Of a stretch of DNA of 64,000 nucleotides, positions 56,215 to 64,000 are shown piece by piece (the first letter of the stretch is position 1; every line of letters begins with the position of its first letter). Below the pieces are notes generated by a model. The model worked only from the letters and a program-made list of their open reading frames with translations, made no database searches and was not told the origin of the DNA. The position numbers and the translations under genes were made by a program. Source of the stretch: Pseudomonas syringae (GTDB taxonomy: Bacteria; Pseudomonadota; Gammaproteobacteria; Pseudomonadales; Pseudomonadaceae); contig NZ_WKCB01000003.1 in the NCBI RefSeq assembly GCF_021606685.1, forward strand, positions 124,001 through 188,000, in the 5' to 3' direction.

Positions 56215-56976
56215 ATGCAATTCTCCGATCAAAGCGACATAACGCTCGTGGTGACCAGTTGTGGTCGCTTCGATTTGTTGAAACGCACGCTCGAGAGCTT
56301 CGATCTGTTCAACACCGCTGCCGTGCGCGAAGTCTTCATTACCGAGGACGCCGGGGATGAAGCGGTACGCCTTGCGATCCCTGAACACTGGCGAAGTCAT
56401 TGCACATTCCTGATCAACCGCCCCAAGCTTGGGCAATTGGCGTCGATCGACCTGGCTTACGCGTTGGTCAAAACCCCTTACATATTCCATTGCGAAGATG
56501 ATTGGGCGTTTTATCGACCCGGCTTTGTCGAGGACTCCAGGACGGTACTGGAGCAGCGCCCCGACATTCTTCAAGTCTGGTTGCGCAACTACGTGTACGA
56601 CCTGCAAGTGCACAGCCCTTATATCCATCTGGGGCCGCGCGAGCTGATTGGCGGGGTGGCGTGTTATCCCTTGCTGTCGGACAAGCCCGATTGGCAGGGT
56701 TTTTCGCTGAATCCCGGGCTGCGGCGCATCAAGGAATACCGGTTATGTGCACCCTATGCCGGGTTTGAGGGTGAGAAGGGGCTTTCCCGGCGTTACGCGC
56801 AGTTGAATTTGGGCGCTGTTACCCTGGAAGGCGACGCGGTGTTGCACACCGGCTTCGGTTTGCACGTGGCGACGGCGCAAGAACGTGCAATCAAGGCGCG
56901 GCGCAAGCGCCGCGAGCGGATCAAGCTGGCAGTCATGCTGATCCTGGGTGTGGGAGTCGGCTGGCTGATTGATTAG
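56215..56976 (+). CDS. Glycosyltransferase family 2 (WapR-like position)
   Basis: A 253-aa GT-A protein: DITLVVTSCGRFDLLKRTLE at the N-terminus (quoted as family signature), the acidic metal motif CEDDW (in HCEDDWAF) and a C-terminal hydrophobic segment (LAVMLILGVGVGWL). In P. aeruginosa the GT2 gene here (wapR) adds the rhamnose that accepts O-antigen, so that is the likely role. Three in-frame starts exist; I prefer ATG 56215 with GAGG 6 nt upstream over ATG 56194 and GTG 56173. Confidence 0.8.
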   Translation: MQFSDQSDITLVVTSCGRFDLLKRTLESFDLFNTAAVREVFITEDAGDEAVRLAIPEHWRSHCTFLINRPKLGQLASIDLAYALVKTPYIFHCEDDWAFYRPGFVEDSRTVLEQRPDILQVWLRNYVYDLQVHSPYIHLGPRELIGGVACYPLLSDKPDWQGFSLNPGLRRIKEYRLCAPYAGFEGEKGLSRRYAQLNLGAVTLEGDAVLHTGFGLHVATAQERAIKARRKRRERIKLAVMLILGVGVGWLID

Positions 56977-57024
56977 TTACCTGTTTAAAGCCACCAAAAC
57001 GCCGCATAAGGGTCTTTTTTTTCG

Positions 57025-58110
57025 ATGAGTATCCTCAACATCATGTGGGCCGGTGGTACTGCATTCGCCTCAGTGCAGAAGGTTCATCAACAAATTCTGT
57101 CTCATTCCGTCAGCCGTGCACCGATCGACACCTGGCTGCTTCAAGGCAGTGCGCAGGGCGGGGAGCCGGCGCACGAGTGGAAACTCTCGTCCGCCCAGCT
57201 CAAGGGCCGGCACCTGTGGAAGTTGCTGACGCCGTTGATGCGTGCGCGCTTTCAAAAGGCGCTGCCGAGCGCGGTGCAGGTCGTGCTGTTGGACGGGATC
57301 GGGGTTGCCCGGGTCATGTTGCCCGTGCTTCAGCGCTTGCCACAGGTGCGCGCGGTTGTCGTGTTTCATGGCACCACCCGCGTGCGTCGGGCTGATCGGA
57401 AACTGTTTGAGCAATGTCCGGCAGGGCAATTGACCTTGGCGGCCGTGTCGCAAACCCTGGCCGATTCGCTTGAGCATGACCTGCAGCGGCCGGTACTGGT
57501 GCTGCGCAGCGCGTTTGACCCGGTGGCTTTTCGTGCTGCCACGTTGCCAGCGGAGCAAGCGCGCTCGCGCCTGGGCCTGCCGTTGCAAGGCTCGCCAGTG
57601 CTGGGTGCAGTGGGGCGGCTGGTCGAAAGCAAGGGGTTCGGTTGCTTGCTGGAGGCGTTTGCCGGTGTGTCGGCCCATCAGCCTCAGGCGCGCCTGGTGA
57701 TCATCGGCGAGGGGCCTGCAAGGCCTGCCCTCGAGGCGCGTATCGAGCAGCTTGGCTTGCACGGCAAGGTGTTACTGCCGGGCCATCTGCCGGACGCGGC
57801 GACGCTTTACCGTGCCTTTGACTGGGTCGCCATTCCCTCGACGCAAGAGGGCTTGGGACTGATCCTGCAAGAGGCAGTGATGGCCGGCGTGCCCGTGTTG
57901 ACCAGTGAGTTGGCGGTGTTTCGCGAGCAGGTCGCGGATGCCGGCTGGTACGCCCCTTCAGATGATGCAGAGGCCTGGGGCCGTCTGATAGAACGCGCCT
58001 TTGCCACCTCTGCGCAGGCGGTCGTCGAGGCTCAGTCGCACGCGCTGGCGCCGGAACAGGCCTGGAAGGCGTTCAGTGAAACCTCCCAGAGCTTGTTCTC
58101 ATGCCGCTAG
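57025..58110 (+). CDS. Glycosyltransferase family 4
   Basis: A 361-aa GT-B glycosyltransferase: VLLDGIGVARVMLPVLQ, FHGTTRVRRADRKLF, LGAVGRLVESKGFGCLLEAF and the EX7E motif in STQEGLGLILQEAVMAG. It has no counterpart at this position in the P. aeruginosa order that I recall, so it may give this strain a different outer-core sugar. Its 3' end overlaps the convergent kinase-like gene by 12 nt. The 48-nt gap upstream ends in a T-rich stretch. Confidence 0.86.
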   Translation: MSILNIMWAGGTAFASVQKVHQQILSHSVSRAPIDTWLLQGSAQGGEPAHEWKLSSAQLKGRHLWKLLTPLMRARFQKALPSAVQVVLLDGIGVARVMLPVLQRLPQVRAVVVFHGTTRVRRADRKLFEQCPAGQLTLAAVSQTLADSLEHDLQRPVLVLRSAFDPVAFRAATLPAEQARSRLGLPLQGSPVLGAVGRLVESKGFGCLLEAFAGVSAHQPQARLVIIGEGPARPALEARIEQLGLHGKVLLPGHLPDAATLYRAFDWVAIPSTQEGLGLILQEAVMAGVPVLTSELAVFREQVADAGWYAPSDDAEAWGRLIERAFATSAQAVVEAQSHALAPEQAWKAFSETSQSLFSCR

Positions 58111-58704
58111 CAGCGCTTGCTCCAATGCTTGCATTGGAAAGCGATCGTTCAGCTTCTCGCGCGCAATGTAGCGCGCGAAGTGCTGCAGGTTACGCCGTGC
58201 AAGTTCCGGGTTCAGCGGCGCACGCAGGAAGCGCATGTCGGCGACGTCGATCAGCCCCATTTCATTGTCTGGCGTCACCACGATATTGCCCAGGTGCAAG
58301 GACCGGAAGTAGATACCTGCGCCATGCAGGCGGCGGATAAGTGCCACCAGGGGCGCGAGGTTCGATTCCCACTCAAAGCCTTCTTTGTTGGAAATCTGCC
58401 GCAATGTTTCCCCCGGCAGCGGGCGGTACAGCACGGCGGTCATGCCGGGCGTCGGCAGTTGATAAAACGCCAGTACGCTCAAGGTGGGGATACCGCGCTG
58501 TTGCAGTTGCGCCACGTTGTCGATGAATCGCTTGGAGTAGGGGCGAAACAGGGCGGACGAAAACAGGCGTTTACGCCGAAAAAGTTTGAGGATATTTCCG
58601 TCAGACAGCAGGTAGACTTTGGGCCCGTAGCTGTCCTTCTCCAGGATTCTGGCACCTTCAATCATCTTGTCTAGATCGGCTTGGGCAAGCCTTGAACATT
58701 GCAT
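58099..58704 (-). CDS. Kinase-like 'toluene tolerance' family protein (PA4998-like)
   Basis: A 201-aa protein of the small LPS-kinase-like group often named toluene tolerance protein in Pseudomonas. A nucleotide-binding lobe (YLLSDGNILKLFRRKRL) is followed by LRRLHGAGIYFRSLHLGN and GLIDVADMRF. The catalytic Asp of the usual HGDLHxGN is Ser here (FRSLHLGN), so catalysis is doubtful. It is the only gene on the minus strand in this part of the LPS cluster, with waaL divergent. Confidence 0.8.
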   Translation of the reverse strand: MQCSRLAQADLDKMIEGARILEKDSYGPKVYLLSDGNILKLFRRKRLFSSALFRPYSKRFIDNVAQLQQRGIPTLSVLAFYQLPTPGMTAVLYRPLPGETLRQISNKEGFEWESNLAPLVALIRRLHGAGIYFRSLHLGNIVVTPDNEMGLIDVADMRFLRAPLNPELARRNLQHFARYIAREKLNDRFPMQALEQALLAA

Positions 58705-58814
58705 CGTTGGAAAGCCTTGTGGGGAGTCGCGGGCACAGTGATCGGTAATAATGCCGAAAGTTTTGGGTTTTAACCATGCCGGGTTGGCGGGTTGAACGTA
58801 TTCAGGAGCGGGTG

Positions 58815-59993
58815 ATGCAAGCTAGTCGTTGGGCGCAGGTATGGATGATTTTCGGGTTATTTTGGTTTTTGCTGGCGATTGCGTTTGCGCCGTCCAACAA
58901 GATTTATCAACAGGGGCTGACCGTGTTCCTGTGGTTGCCGGCGATAGTATTTGCCTGGTCGGCCCGTGAGCGCCTCATGGAGGTCTGGCGCGAGCAGCGC
59001 TGGATGTGCCTGATGTTTGCCGCGCTCGTGGTGTGGGGCGCGGTCAGTTTGTTGTGGACCAATGCCGAGGACCCTTCGCGCGAAGCCAAGCGCCTGCTGT
59101 ACATCGGCGTCTTCCTGCTGTTTTTCCCGGTGATGGCGGGTGGCCAGGCCGATCGTGTCATTCGCGTGATGCAGTGGGGTGGCTTCGGGCTCGCCTTGTC
59201 GTCGCTGGTGGCGATCATCAAGTTTTATGGCGTCGAGCATAATGCCTGGACGGCTCGCCTCGAAGGTTTGGGGCAATTGTCCCACCCGATCCTGGGCGCT
59301 TATGTGATTGGCGTGGCTGCTGTCTGGTTGCTGCACTGGCTGCCCCGTGGCCGCTGGATGCAGGTGGCGTGGGTGCTGTCGGTCGGGTTCCTCGGGCTGT
59401 TCGTGGTGTTGAGCCAGAGCCGTGGTGCGGCACTGGCGCTGTTGCTGACCGTTGTGGCAATGCCTGTCTGGTGCCGTGACCGACGCACGGTGTTGCTTGC
59501 CATCGCCGCTGTGGTCGCAGCGCTGGCGGTATTCTTCGCGATGCAGTCGCTGATGCTGGCGCGCGGTGTTTCCTACCGGCCACAGATCTTCATGGCGGCC
59601 GTGCAGATGATCGCCGAGCACCCATGGACCGGCTTGGGGTTAGGCGGCGACTACAAGGTTTTTGCCGATAATCTGTTTTTCCAACATTCCCATAACCTGT
59701 TCACCCACGTGGGCATCGAGCTGGGGCTGCCTGGCCTGTTGCTGTGGATTGGCCTGTGGTTCGGCGTGTTGTGGCAAGCCTGGAAGGCCCGCGACACGCT
59801 CTACGGCAAGGGCGTCATCGGCGTCTGGGTGTTCTCGTTCCTGGCCATGCAGTTTGACGCCGCGAGCCTCACGGGAACGCCACGGGCCGAGTGGTTCATC
59901 TCGTGGTTGCCGGTCGCGCTGGCCAGTGTTTTGGTCTGGGCTCGGGCCAAACCCGACGCTTGTGATAAAGTTCGCGTCCTATCCAATCAGTGA
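58815..59993 (+). CDS. waaL: O-antigen ligase WaaL
   Basis: A 392-aa polytopic inner-membrane enzyme that transfers O-antigen from undecaprenyl diphosphate to lipid A-core in the periplasm. It has about 11 membrane segments, the Wzy_C region with SQSRGAALALLL, and a large periplasmic loop with conserved Arg and the FQHSHNLFTHVGIELGLPG block (quoted in part) holding the essential His. I chose the ATG preceded by AGGAGCGGGTG; the earlier ATG at 58776 lacks a ribosome binding site. Confidence 0.9.
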   Translation: MQASRWAQVWMIFGLFWFLLAIAFAPSNKIYQQGLTVFLWLPAIVFAWSARERLMEVWREQRWMCLMFAALVVWGAVSLLWTNAEDPSREAKRLLYIGVFLLFFPVMAGGQADRVIRVMQWGGFGLALSSLVAIIKFYGVEHNAWTARLEGLGQLSHPILGAYVIGVAAVWLLHWLPRGRWMQVAWVLSVGFLGLFVVLSQSRGAALALLLTVVAMPVWCRDRRTVLLAIAAVVAALAVFFAMQSLMLARGVSYRPQIFMAAVQMIAEHPWTGLGLGGDYKVFADNLFFQHSHNLFTHVGIELGLPGLLLWIGLWFGVLWQAWKARDTLYGKGVIGVWVFSFLAMQFDAASLTGTPRAEWFISWLPVALASVLVWARAKPDACDKVRVLSNQ

Positions 59994-60002
59994 GCTCGAC
60001 AC

Positions 60003-61811
60003 ATGAGTGACGCACCGCCCAAAGCGGACCAGGAGTCCAGCCTCAAAATCTATTTGCGGCTGCTGGGCTATGTGAAACCGTATCTCGGCATGTTCATGCT
60101 GAGTATTGTGGGCTTCGTGATCTTTGCGTCCACCCAGCCCATGCTCGCCGGGATCCTCAAATATTTCGTGGATGGCCTGAGCAATCCCGATGTGGTGTTC
60201 CTGCCCAAGATCCCGTTGTTCAAGGACCTCAAGTTGCTGATGGCCGTGCCGCTGCTGATCATCCTGATCGCTGCGTGGCAGGGCCTGGGCTCGTTCCTGG
60301 GCAACTATTACCTGGCCAAGGTTTCCCTGGGGCTGGTGCACGACCTGCGGGTTGAGTTGTTCAACAAACTGCTGGTGCTGCCCAACCGTTACTTCGATAC
60401 GCATAACTCCGGGCACCTGATTTCACGCATCACCTTCAACGTCACCATGGTGACCGGTGCCGCCACGGATGCGATCAAGGTGGTGATCCGCGAAGGCCTG
60501 ACGGTGGTGTTCCTGTTCGGCTACCTGCTGTGGATGAACTGGAAGCTGACGTTGGTCATGCTGGCGATCCTGCCGCTTATTGCAGTGATGGTCAGCAGCA
60601 CCAGCAAGAAATTCCGCAAGCAGAGCAAGAAGATCCAGGTGGCGATGGGCGACGTGACGCACGTCGCCTCCGAGACCATCCAGGGCTACCGCGTGGTGCG
60701 CAGCTTCGGCGGCGAAAGCTATGAGCAGCGTCGTTTTGCCGCCGCCAGCCAAGGCAACACCGACAAGCAACTGCGCATGAACAAGACCGGCGCGGTCTAC
60801 ACCCCGATGCTGCAACTGGTGATCTACACCGCCATGGCCACGCTGATGTTCCTGGTGTTGCTGTTGCGCGGCGACGCCACGGCGGGTGACCTGGTGGCCT
60901 ACATCACCGCTGCGGGCCTGCTGCCCAAGCCTATCCGCCAGCTGTCGGAAGTCAGCTCGACGATCCAGAAGGGCGTGGCGGGTGCCGAGAGCATCTTCGA
61001 GCAGTTGGACGAAGTGCCGGAAGTCGACAGCGGCACCGTGGAGCGTGATCGCGTCAGCGGCCGCCTCGATGTGCGTAACCTGAGCTTCACCTACCCCGGC
61101 ACCGAGCGTGAAGTCCTCAAGAACATCAGCTTCAGTGCGGCACCGGGTCAGATGATCGCGCTGGTCGGGCGCTCGGGCAGTGGCAAGTCGACCCTGGCCA
61201 GCCTGATCCCGCGTTTCTACCACCATGAAACCGGGGAGATTCTCCTCGACGAGGTGGAAATCGAAGACTACCGCCTGCGCAACCTGCGCCGCCATGTGGC
61301 CCAGGTGACCCAGCACGTGACGCTGTTCAACGACACCGTGGCCAACAACATCGCCTATGGCGACCTGGCGGATGCGCCGCGTGCGGACATCGAGAAAGCC
61401 GCGGCGGATGCCTACGCCATGGACTTCATTGCCGAGTTGCCCAAAGGCCTCGACACCGAAGTCGGCGAAAATGGCGTGCTGCTGTCCGGCGGCCAGCGTC
61501 AACGCCTGGCGATTGCCCGCGCACTGCTCAAAAATGCCCCGCTGCTGATTCTGGACGAGGCGACGTCGGCGCTGGACACCGAGTCGGAACGGCATATTCA
61601 GGCTGCGCTGGACAAGGTCATGAAGGGCCGCACGACCCTGGTTATCGCGCACCGCTTGTCCACTATCGAGAAAGCCGACCTGATTCTGGTGATGGACCAC
61701 GGTGAAATTGTCGAGCGTGGTACGCATGTCGAGCTACTGGCCATGGCCGGCTATTACTCGCGCCTGCACGCCATGGGCCTGGATGAGCCGGCAACGGCGA
61801 ACATCACCTGA
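60003..61811 (+). CDS. msbA: Lipid A export ABC transporter MsbA
   Basis: A 602-aa half-transporter that flips lipid A-core across the inner membrane. Six membrane helices lie in about 25-330. The NBD (about 360-595) has Walker A GRSGSGKST, Q-loop, signature LSGGQRQRLAIARAL, Walker B LLILDEATSALD and the H-loop IAHRLST. The ATG follows the waaL stop by 9 nt. Strongly conserved; the intrinsic terminator directly after it ends the transcript. Confidence 0.95.
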   Translation: MSDAPPKADQESSLKIYLRLLGYVKPYLGMFMLSIVGFVIFASTQPMLAGILKYFVDGLSNPDVVFLPKIPLFKDLKLLMAVPLLIILIAAWQGLGSFLGNYYLAKVSLGLVHDLRVELFNKLLVLPNRYFDTHNSGHLISRITFNVTMVTGAATDAIKVVIREGLTVVFLFGYLLWMNWKLTLVMLAILPLIAVMVSSTSKKFRKQSKKIQVAMGDVTHVASETIQGYRVVRSFGGESYEQRRFAAASQGNTDKQLRMNKTGAVYTPMLQLVIYTAMATLMFLVLLLRGDATAGDLVAYITAAGLLPKPIRQLSEVSSTIQKGVAGAESIFEQLDEVPEVDSGTVERDRVSGRLDVRNLSFTYPGTEREVLKNISFSAAPGQMIALVGRSGSGKSTLASLIPRFYHHETGEILLDEVEIEDYRLRNLRRHVAQVTQHVTLFNDTVANNIAYGDLADAPRADIEKAAADAYAMDFIAELPKGLDTEVGENGVLLSGGQRQRLAIARALLKNAPLLILDEATSALDTESERHIQAALDKVMKGRTTLVIAHRLSTIEKADLILVMDHGEIVERGTHVELLAMAGYYSRLHAMGLDEPATANIT

Positions 61812-61816
61812 CACCC

Positions 61817-61844
61817 CGGGGCGCGCAATGCGCCCCGTTTTTTT
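61817..61844 (+). terminator. Intrinsic terminator after msbA
   Basis: CGGGGCGC pairs with GCGCCCCG over GCAAT and is followed by seven T. It starts 6 nt after the msbA stop. The remaining 230 nt before hldE should hold the hldE promoter; nothing else was recognised. Confidence 0.93.
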
Positions 61845-62074
61845 GTGTCAGGCCCGTTACGGGGCTTGGCCAAAGCCAGATAATCCGGCGCCTGTCGTTT
61901 GTTATGTTGGCCCCCTCGACGCGTTGGCCGACGCCGTGGAGCGTGTCCTGGTGACTTTGTTTAAAAAGTAACCAGTTTTCCCGCCGGATGCATTGTGCAT
62001 AAAGCTCTCGAACTAGGCAGCGCTCACCCTGTGCTAATATCGCGCCCCTGTTCATTTTGTATGTGGGTTGCTCC

Positions 62075-63499
62075 ATGAAGTTGTCCATGCCGCGATTCGA
62101 TCAAGCCCCTGTCTTGGTGGTCGGCGATGTCATGCTCGACCGTTACTGGCATGGCGGTACCTCACGGATTTCCCCTGAGGCGCCGGTTCCGGTCGTCAAG
62201 GTCGAGCAAATCGAAGACCGCCCGGGTGGCGCTGCCAACGTTGCCCTCAATATTGCCGCTCTCGGCGCCCCGGCCTCCCTGGTCGGTGTGACCGGCGACG
62301 ACGAAGCCGCCGACAGCCTGGCCAACAGCCTGCGCGGCGCCGGCGTGCGCGCACTGTTCCAGCGCATTGCCCACCAGCCGACCATCGTCAAGCTGCGGGT
62401 CATGAGCCGTCACCAGCAATTGCTGCGTATCGATTTCGAAGAACCCTTCAGCACCGACGCCCTGGCCCTCAGCGGCCAGGTCGATGAGTTGCTCGAAGGC
62501 GTCAAGGTGCTGGTGTTGTCCGACTACGGCAAAGGCGCCTTGAAGAACCACCAGATGCTGATCCAGGCCGCCAAGGCCAAGGGCATCCCCGTCCTGGCCG
62601 ATCCCAAGGGCAAGGACTTCTCGATTTATCGCGGGGCCAGCCTGATCACGCCGAACCTCAGCGAGTTCGAAGCCATCGTCGGCGGTTGCGCCGACGAGCA
62701 TGAGCTGGTGACCAAAGGCGCGGCGCTGATGGCCGAACTCGACCTGGGCGCCTTGCTGGTCACCCGTGGCGAGCACGGCATGACCTTGCTGCGCCCTGGC
62801 CACCCGGCGATGCACTTGCCGGCGCGGGCTCGTGAAGTGTTCGACGTCACCGGTGCCGGTGACACGGTGATCTCCACCCTGGCCGCCTCCATCGCGGCCG
62901 GCGAAGAGCTGCCCCACGCAGTGGCCCTGGCCAACCTGGCGGCGGGCATCGTGGTCGGCAAGCTGGGTACGGCGGCCATCAGCGCGCCGGAGTTGCGCCG
63001 GGCCATCCAGCGCTCCGAAGGCTCGGAGCGCGGCGTGCTGACCATCGAGCAATTGCTGCTGGCGATTGACGATGCCCGTGCTCACAACGAAAGCATTGTG
63101 TTTACTAACGGCTGCTTTGACATCCTGCACGCCGGCCACGTGACGTACCTGGAGCAGGCGCGCGCCCAAGGCGATCGCCTGATTGTCGCGGTCAACGATG
63201 ATGCTTCGGTCAGCCGCCTCAAAGGGCCGGGCCGTCCGATCAACAGCGTCGACCGGCGCATGGCCGTCCTCGCTGGCCTGGGCGCGGTGGACTGGGTGAT
63301 CAGCTTCCCTGAAGCGACCCCGGAAAACCTGTTGGCTCAGGTCAAGCCGGACGTGCTGGTCAAGGGCGGCGATTATTCCGTCGACCAGGTGGTGGGTGCC
63401 GATATCGTCAGCGCCTACGGTGGCAAGGTCAAAGTCCTGGGCCTGGTTGAGAACAGCTCGACCACCGCCATTGTCGAGAAGATCCGCAACAATGAGTAA
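62075..63499 (+). CDS. hldE: Bifunctional heptose kinase/adenylyltransferase HldE (RfaE)
   Basis: Makes ADP-heptose for the LPS core: the N-terminal ribokinase-like domain (about 1-318) phosphorylates heptose-7-phosphate at C1 and the C-terminal cytidylyltransferase-like domain (about 340-474) adds AMP after GmhB action. The kinase has VLVVGDVMLDRYWHG, RPGGAANVALN and the anion hole DVTGAGDT; the transferase has FTNGCFDILHAGHVTYL and KGGDYSVDQVVG. I chose the ATG giving MKLSMPRFDQ (474 aa, the usual length). The stop overlaps the epimerase start by 8 nt. Confidence 0.96.
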   Translation: MKLSMPRFDQAPVLVVGDVMLDRYWHGGTSRISPEAPVPVVKVEQIEDRPGGAANVALNIAALGAPASLVGVTGDDEAADSLANSLRGAGVRALFQRIAHQPTIVKLRVMSRHQQLLRIDFEEPFSTDALALSGQVDELLEGVKVLVLSDYGKGALKNHQMLIQAAKAKGIPVLADPKGKDFSIYRGASLITPNLSEFEAIVGGCADEHELVTKGAALMAELDLGALLVTRGEHGMTLLRPGHPAMHLPARAREVFDVTGAGDTVISTLAASIAAGEELPHAVALANLAAGIVVGKLGTAAISAPELRRAIQRSEGSERGVLTIEQLLLAIDDARAHNESIVFTNGCFDILHAGHVTYLEQARAQGDRLIVAVNDDASVSRLKGPGRPINSVDRRMAVLAGLGAVDWVISFPEATPENLLAQVKPDVLVKGGDYSVDQVVGADIVSAYGGKVKVLGLVENSSTTAIVEKIRNNE

Positions 63500-64000
63500 T
63501 GCTGATAAGTGGGTTCTGATCACCGGCGGCGCGGGCTTTATTGGCTCGCATCTGGTCGATGCGCTGCTTGCCAAGGGCTACGCGGTGCGGGTGCTGGATA
63601 ACCTGTCCACGGGCAAACGCAGCAACTTGCCGCTGGGCAACCCGCGCGTTGAGCTGCTGGAAGGTGACGTCGCGGATGCCGCACTGGTGGCCCGCGCCGC
63701 GCTCGGCACGACAGCGGTGGTGCACCTGGCGGCGGTGGCCTCCGTGCAAGCGTCGGTGGATGACCCGGTCAGCACGCACCAGAGCAATTTCGTCGGCACC
63801 TTGAATGTCTGCGAAGCCATGCGCGAGGCGGGCGTGAAGCGTGTGGTGTTTGCTTCCAGTGCGGCGGTGTATGGCAACAATGGCGAGGGGGCTTCGATTG
63901 ATGAGGAGACCACCAAGGCGCCGTTGACGCCCTATGCGTCCGACAAGTTGGCGGGTGAGCATTACTTTGATTTCTACCGTCGCCAGCATGGTTTGGAGCC
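63492..64000 (+). CDS. NAD-dependent nucleotide-sugar epimerase/dehydratase, 5' part
   Basis: An extended SDR protein with the Rossmann motif GGAGFIGSHLV (about 12-22), the SSAAVYG strand carrying the catalytic Ser/Thr and the YASDK catalytic Tyr-Lys pair, followed by GEHYFDFYRRQHG. About 169 residues are visible and the frame is open at the window edge. It resembles UDP-glucose/GlcNAc 4-epimerases, but the substrate-specific C-terminal half is missing. The ATG lies inside the hldE 3' end, so it is co-expressed with ADP-heptose synthesis. Confidence 0.87.
   Translation, partial: MSNADKWVLITGGAGFIGSHLVDALLAKGYAVRVLDNLSTGKRSNLPLGNPRVELLEGDVADAALVARAALGTTAVVHLAAVASVQASVDDPVSTHQSNFVGTLNVCEAMREAGVKRVVFASSAAVYGNNGEGASIDEETTKAPLTPYASDKLAGEHYFDFYRRQHGLE

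Noticed and set aside
61702-61971. 89-codon frame across the msbA end and terminator
   Set aside because: It runs through a strong intrinsic terminator and has no ribosome binding site or family resemblance.

Overview
The window reads as chromosome of a Pseudomonas of the fluorescens group. It has GC-rich coding with strong Pseudomonas codon bias (long antisense open frames are a by-product). It carries six palindromic REP doublets in at least four sequence subfamilies. Its gene order closely follows what I remember of P. aeruginosa PA5018-PA4996: msrA, dipA, aceF/aceE, glnE, waaF, waaC, waaG, waaP, core kinases, carbamoyltransferase, glycosyltransferase, mig-14, dnpA, ssg, GT2, waaL, msbA, hldE. 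That correspondence rests on memory, not on a search.

Layout. (1) 1-8.0 kb, minus strand: the 5' part of selO, the mechanosensitive channel mscK, a K+/H+ antiporter nhaP2 (TTG start) and a methyl-accepting chemotaxis protein. (2) 8.0-10.3 kb: a ZapB-like/ZapA-like pair facing an acyl-CoA dehydrogenase. (3) 10.5-16.5 kb: divergent putA/putP for proline use, with five GTTGCA PutA operators between them. (4) 16.6-21.4 kb: an orphan type VI secretion island made of vgrG, a glycine-rich membrane-active effector candidate with a frame-disrupted N-terminus, two tandem AT-rich membrane proteins that look like paralogous immunity proteins, and a DUF4123 adaptor. (5) 21.3-27.2 kb: metY-like sulfhydrylase, rlmJ, msrA and the c-di-GMP phosphodiesterase dipA. 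(6) 27.4-35.1 kb: aceEF with two GntR-type inverted repeats upstream, and divergent glnE. (7) 35.3-42.3 kb: the LPS inner-core operon, seven tightly overlapping genes. (8) 42.4-49.9 kb: a block not expected from the P. aeruginosa order, holding a ribose-type ABC importer behind a near-consensus sigma-54 promoter, a convergent TonB-dependent receptor with a duplicated 3' tail, and a small lipoprotein. (9) 50.0-64 kb: the rest of the LPS core/ligase cluster, msbA, hldE and the start of a nucleotide-sugar epimerase.

How the genes work together. HldE makes ADP-heptose, WaaC and WaaF add the two heptoses, WaaG and the other glycosyltransferases extend the core, WaaP and its relatives phosphorylate it, the NodU-type enzyme carbamoylates it, MsbA flips lipid A-core and WaaL ligates O-antigen. 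PutP imports proline; PutA oxidises it and represses both genes when proline is absent. The T6SS island is a self-contained toxin/immunity/delivery cassette.

The most interesting signals are the broken effector N-terminus with its duplicated immunity genes, the sigma-54-driven ABC operon inserted in the LPS cluster, the vestigial TonB-receptor tail, and the operators and hairpins noted below. No tRNA, rRNA, CRISPR array, insertion sequence or integrase was seen.
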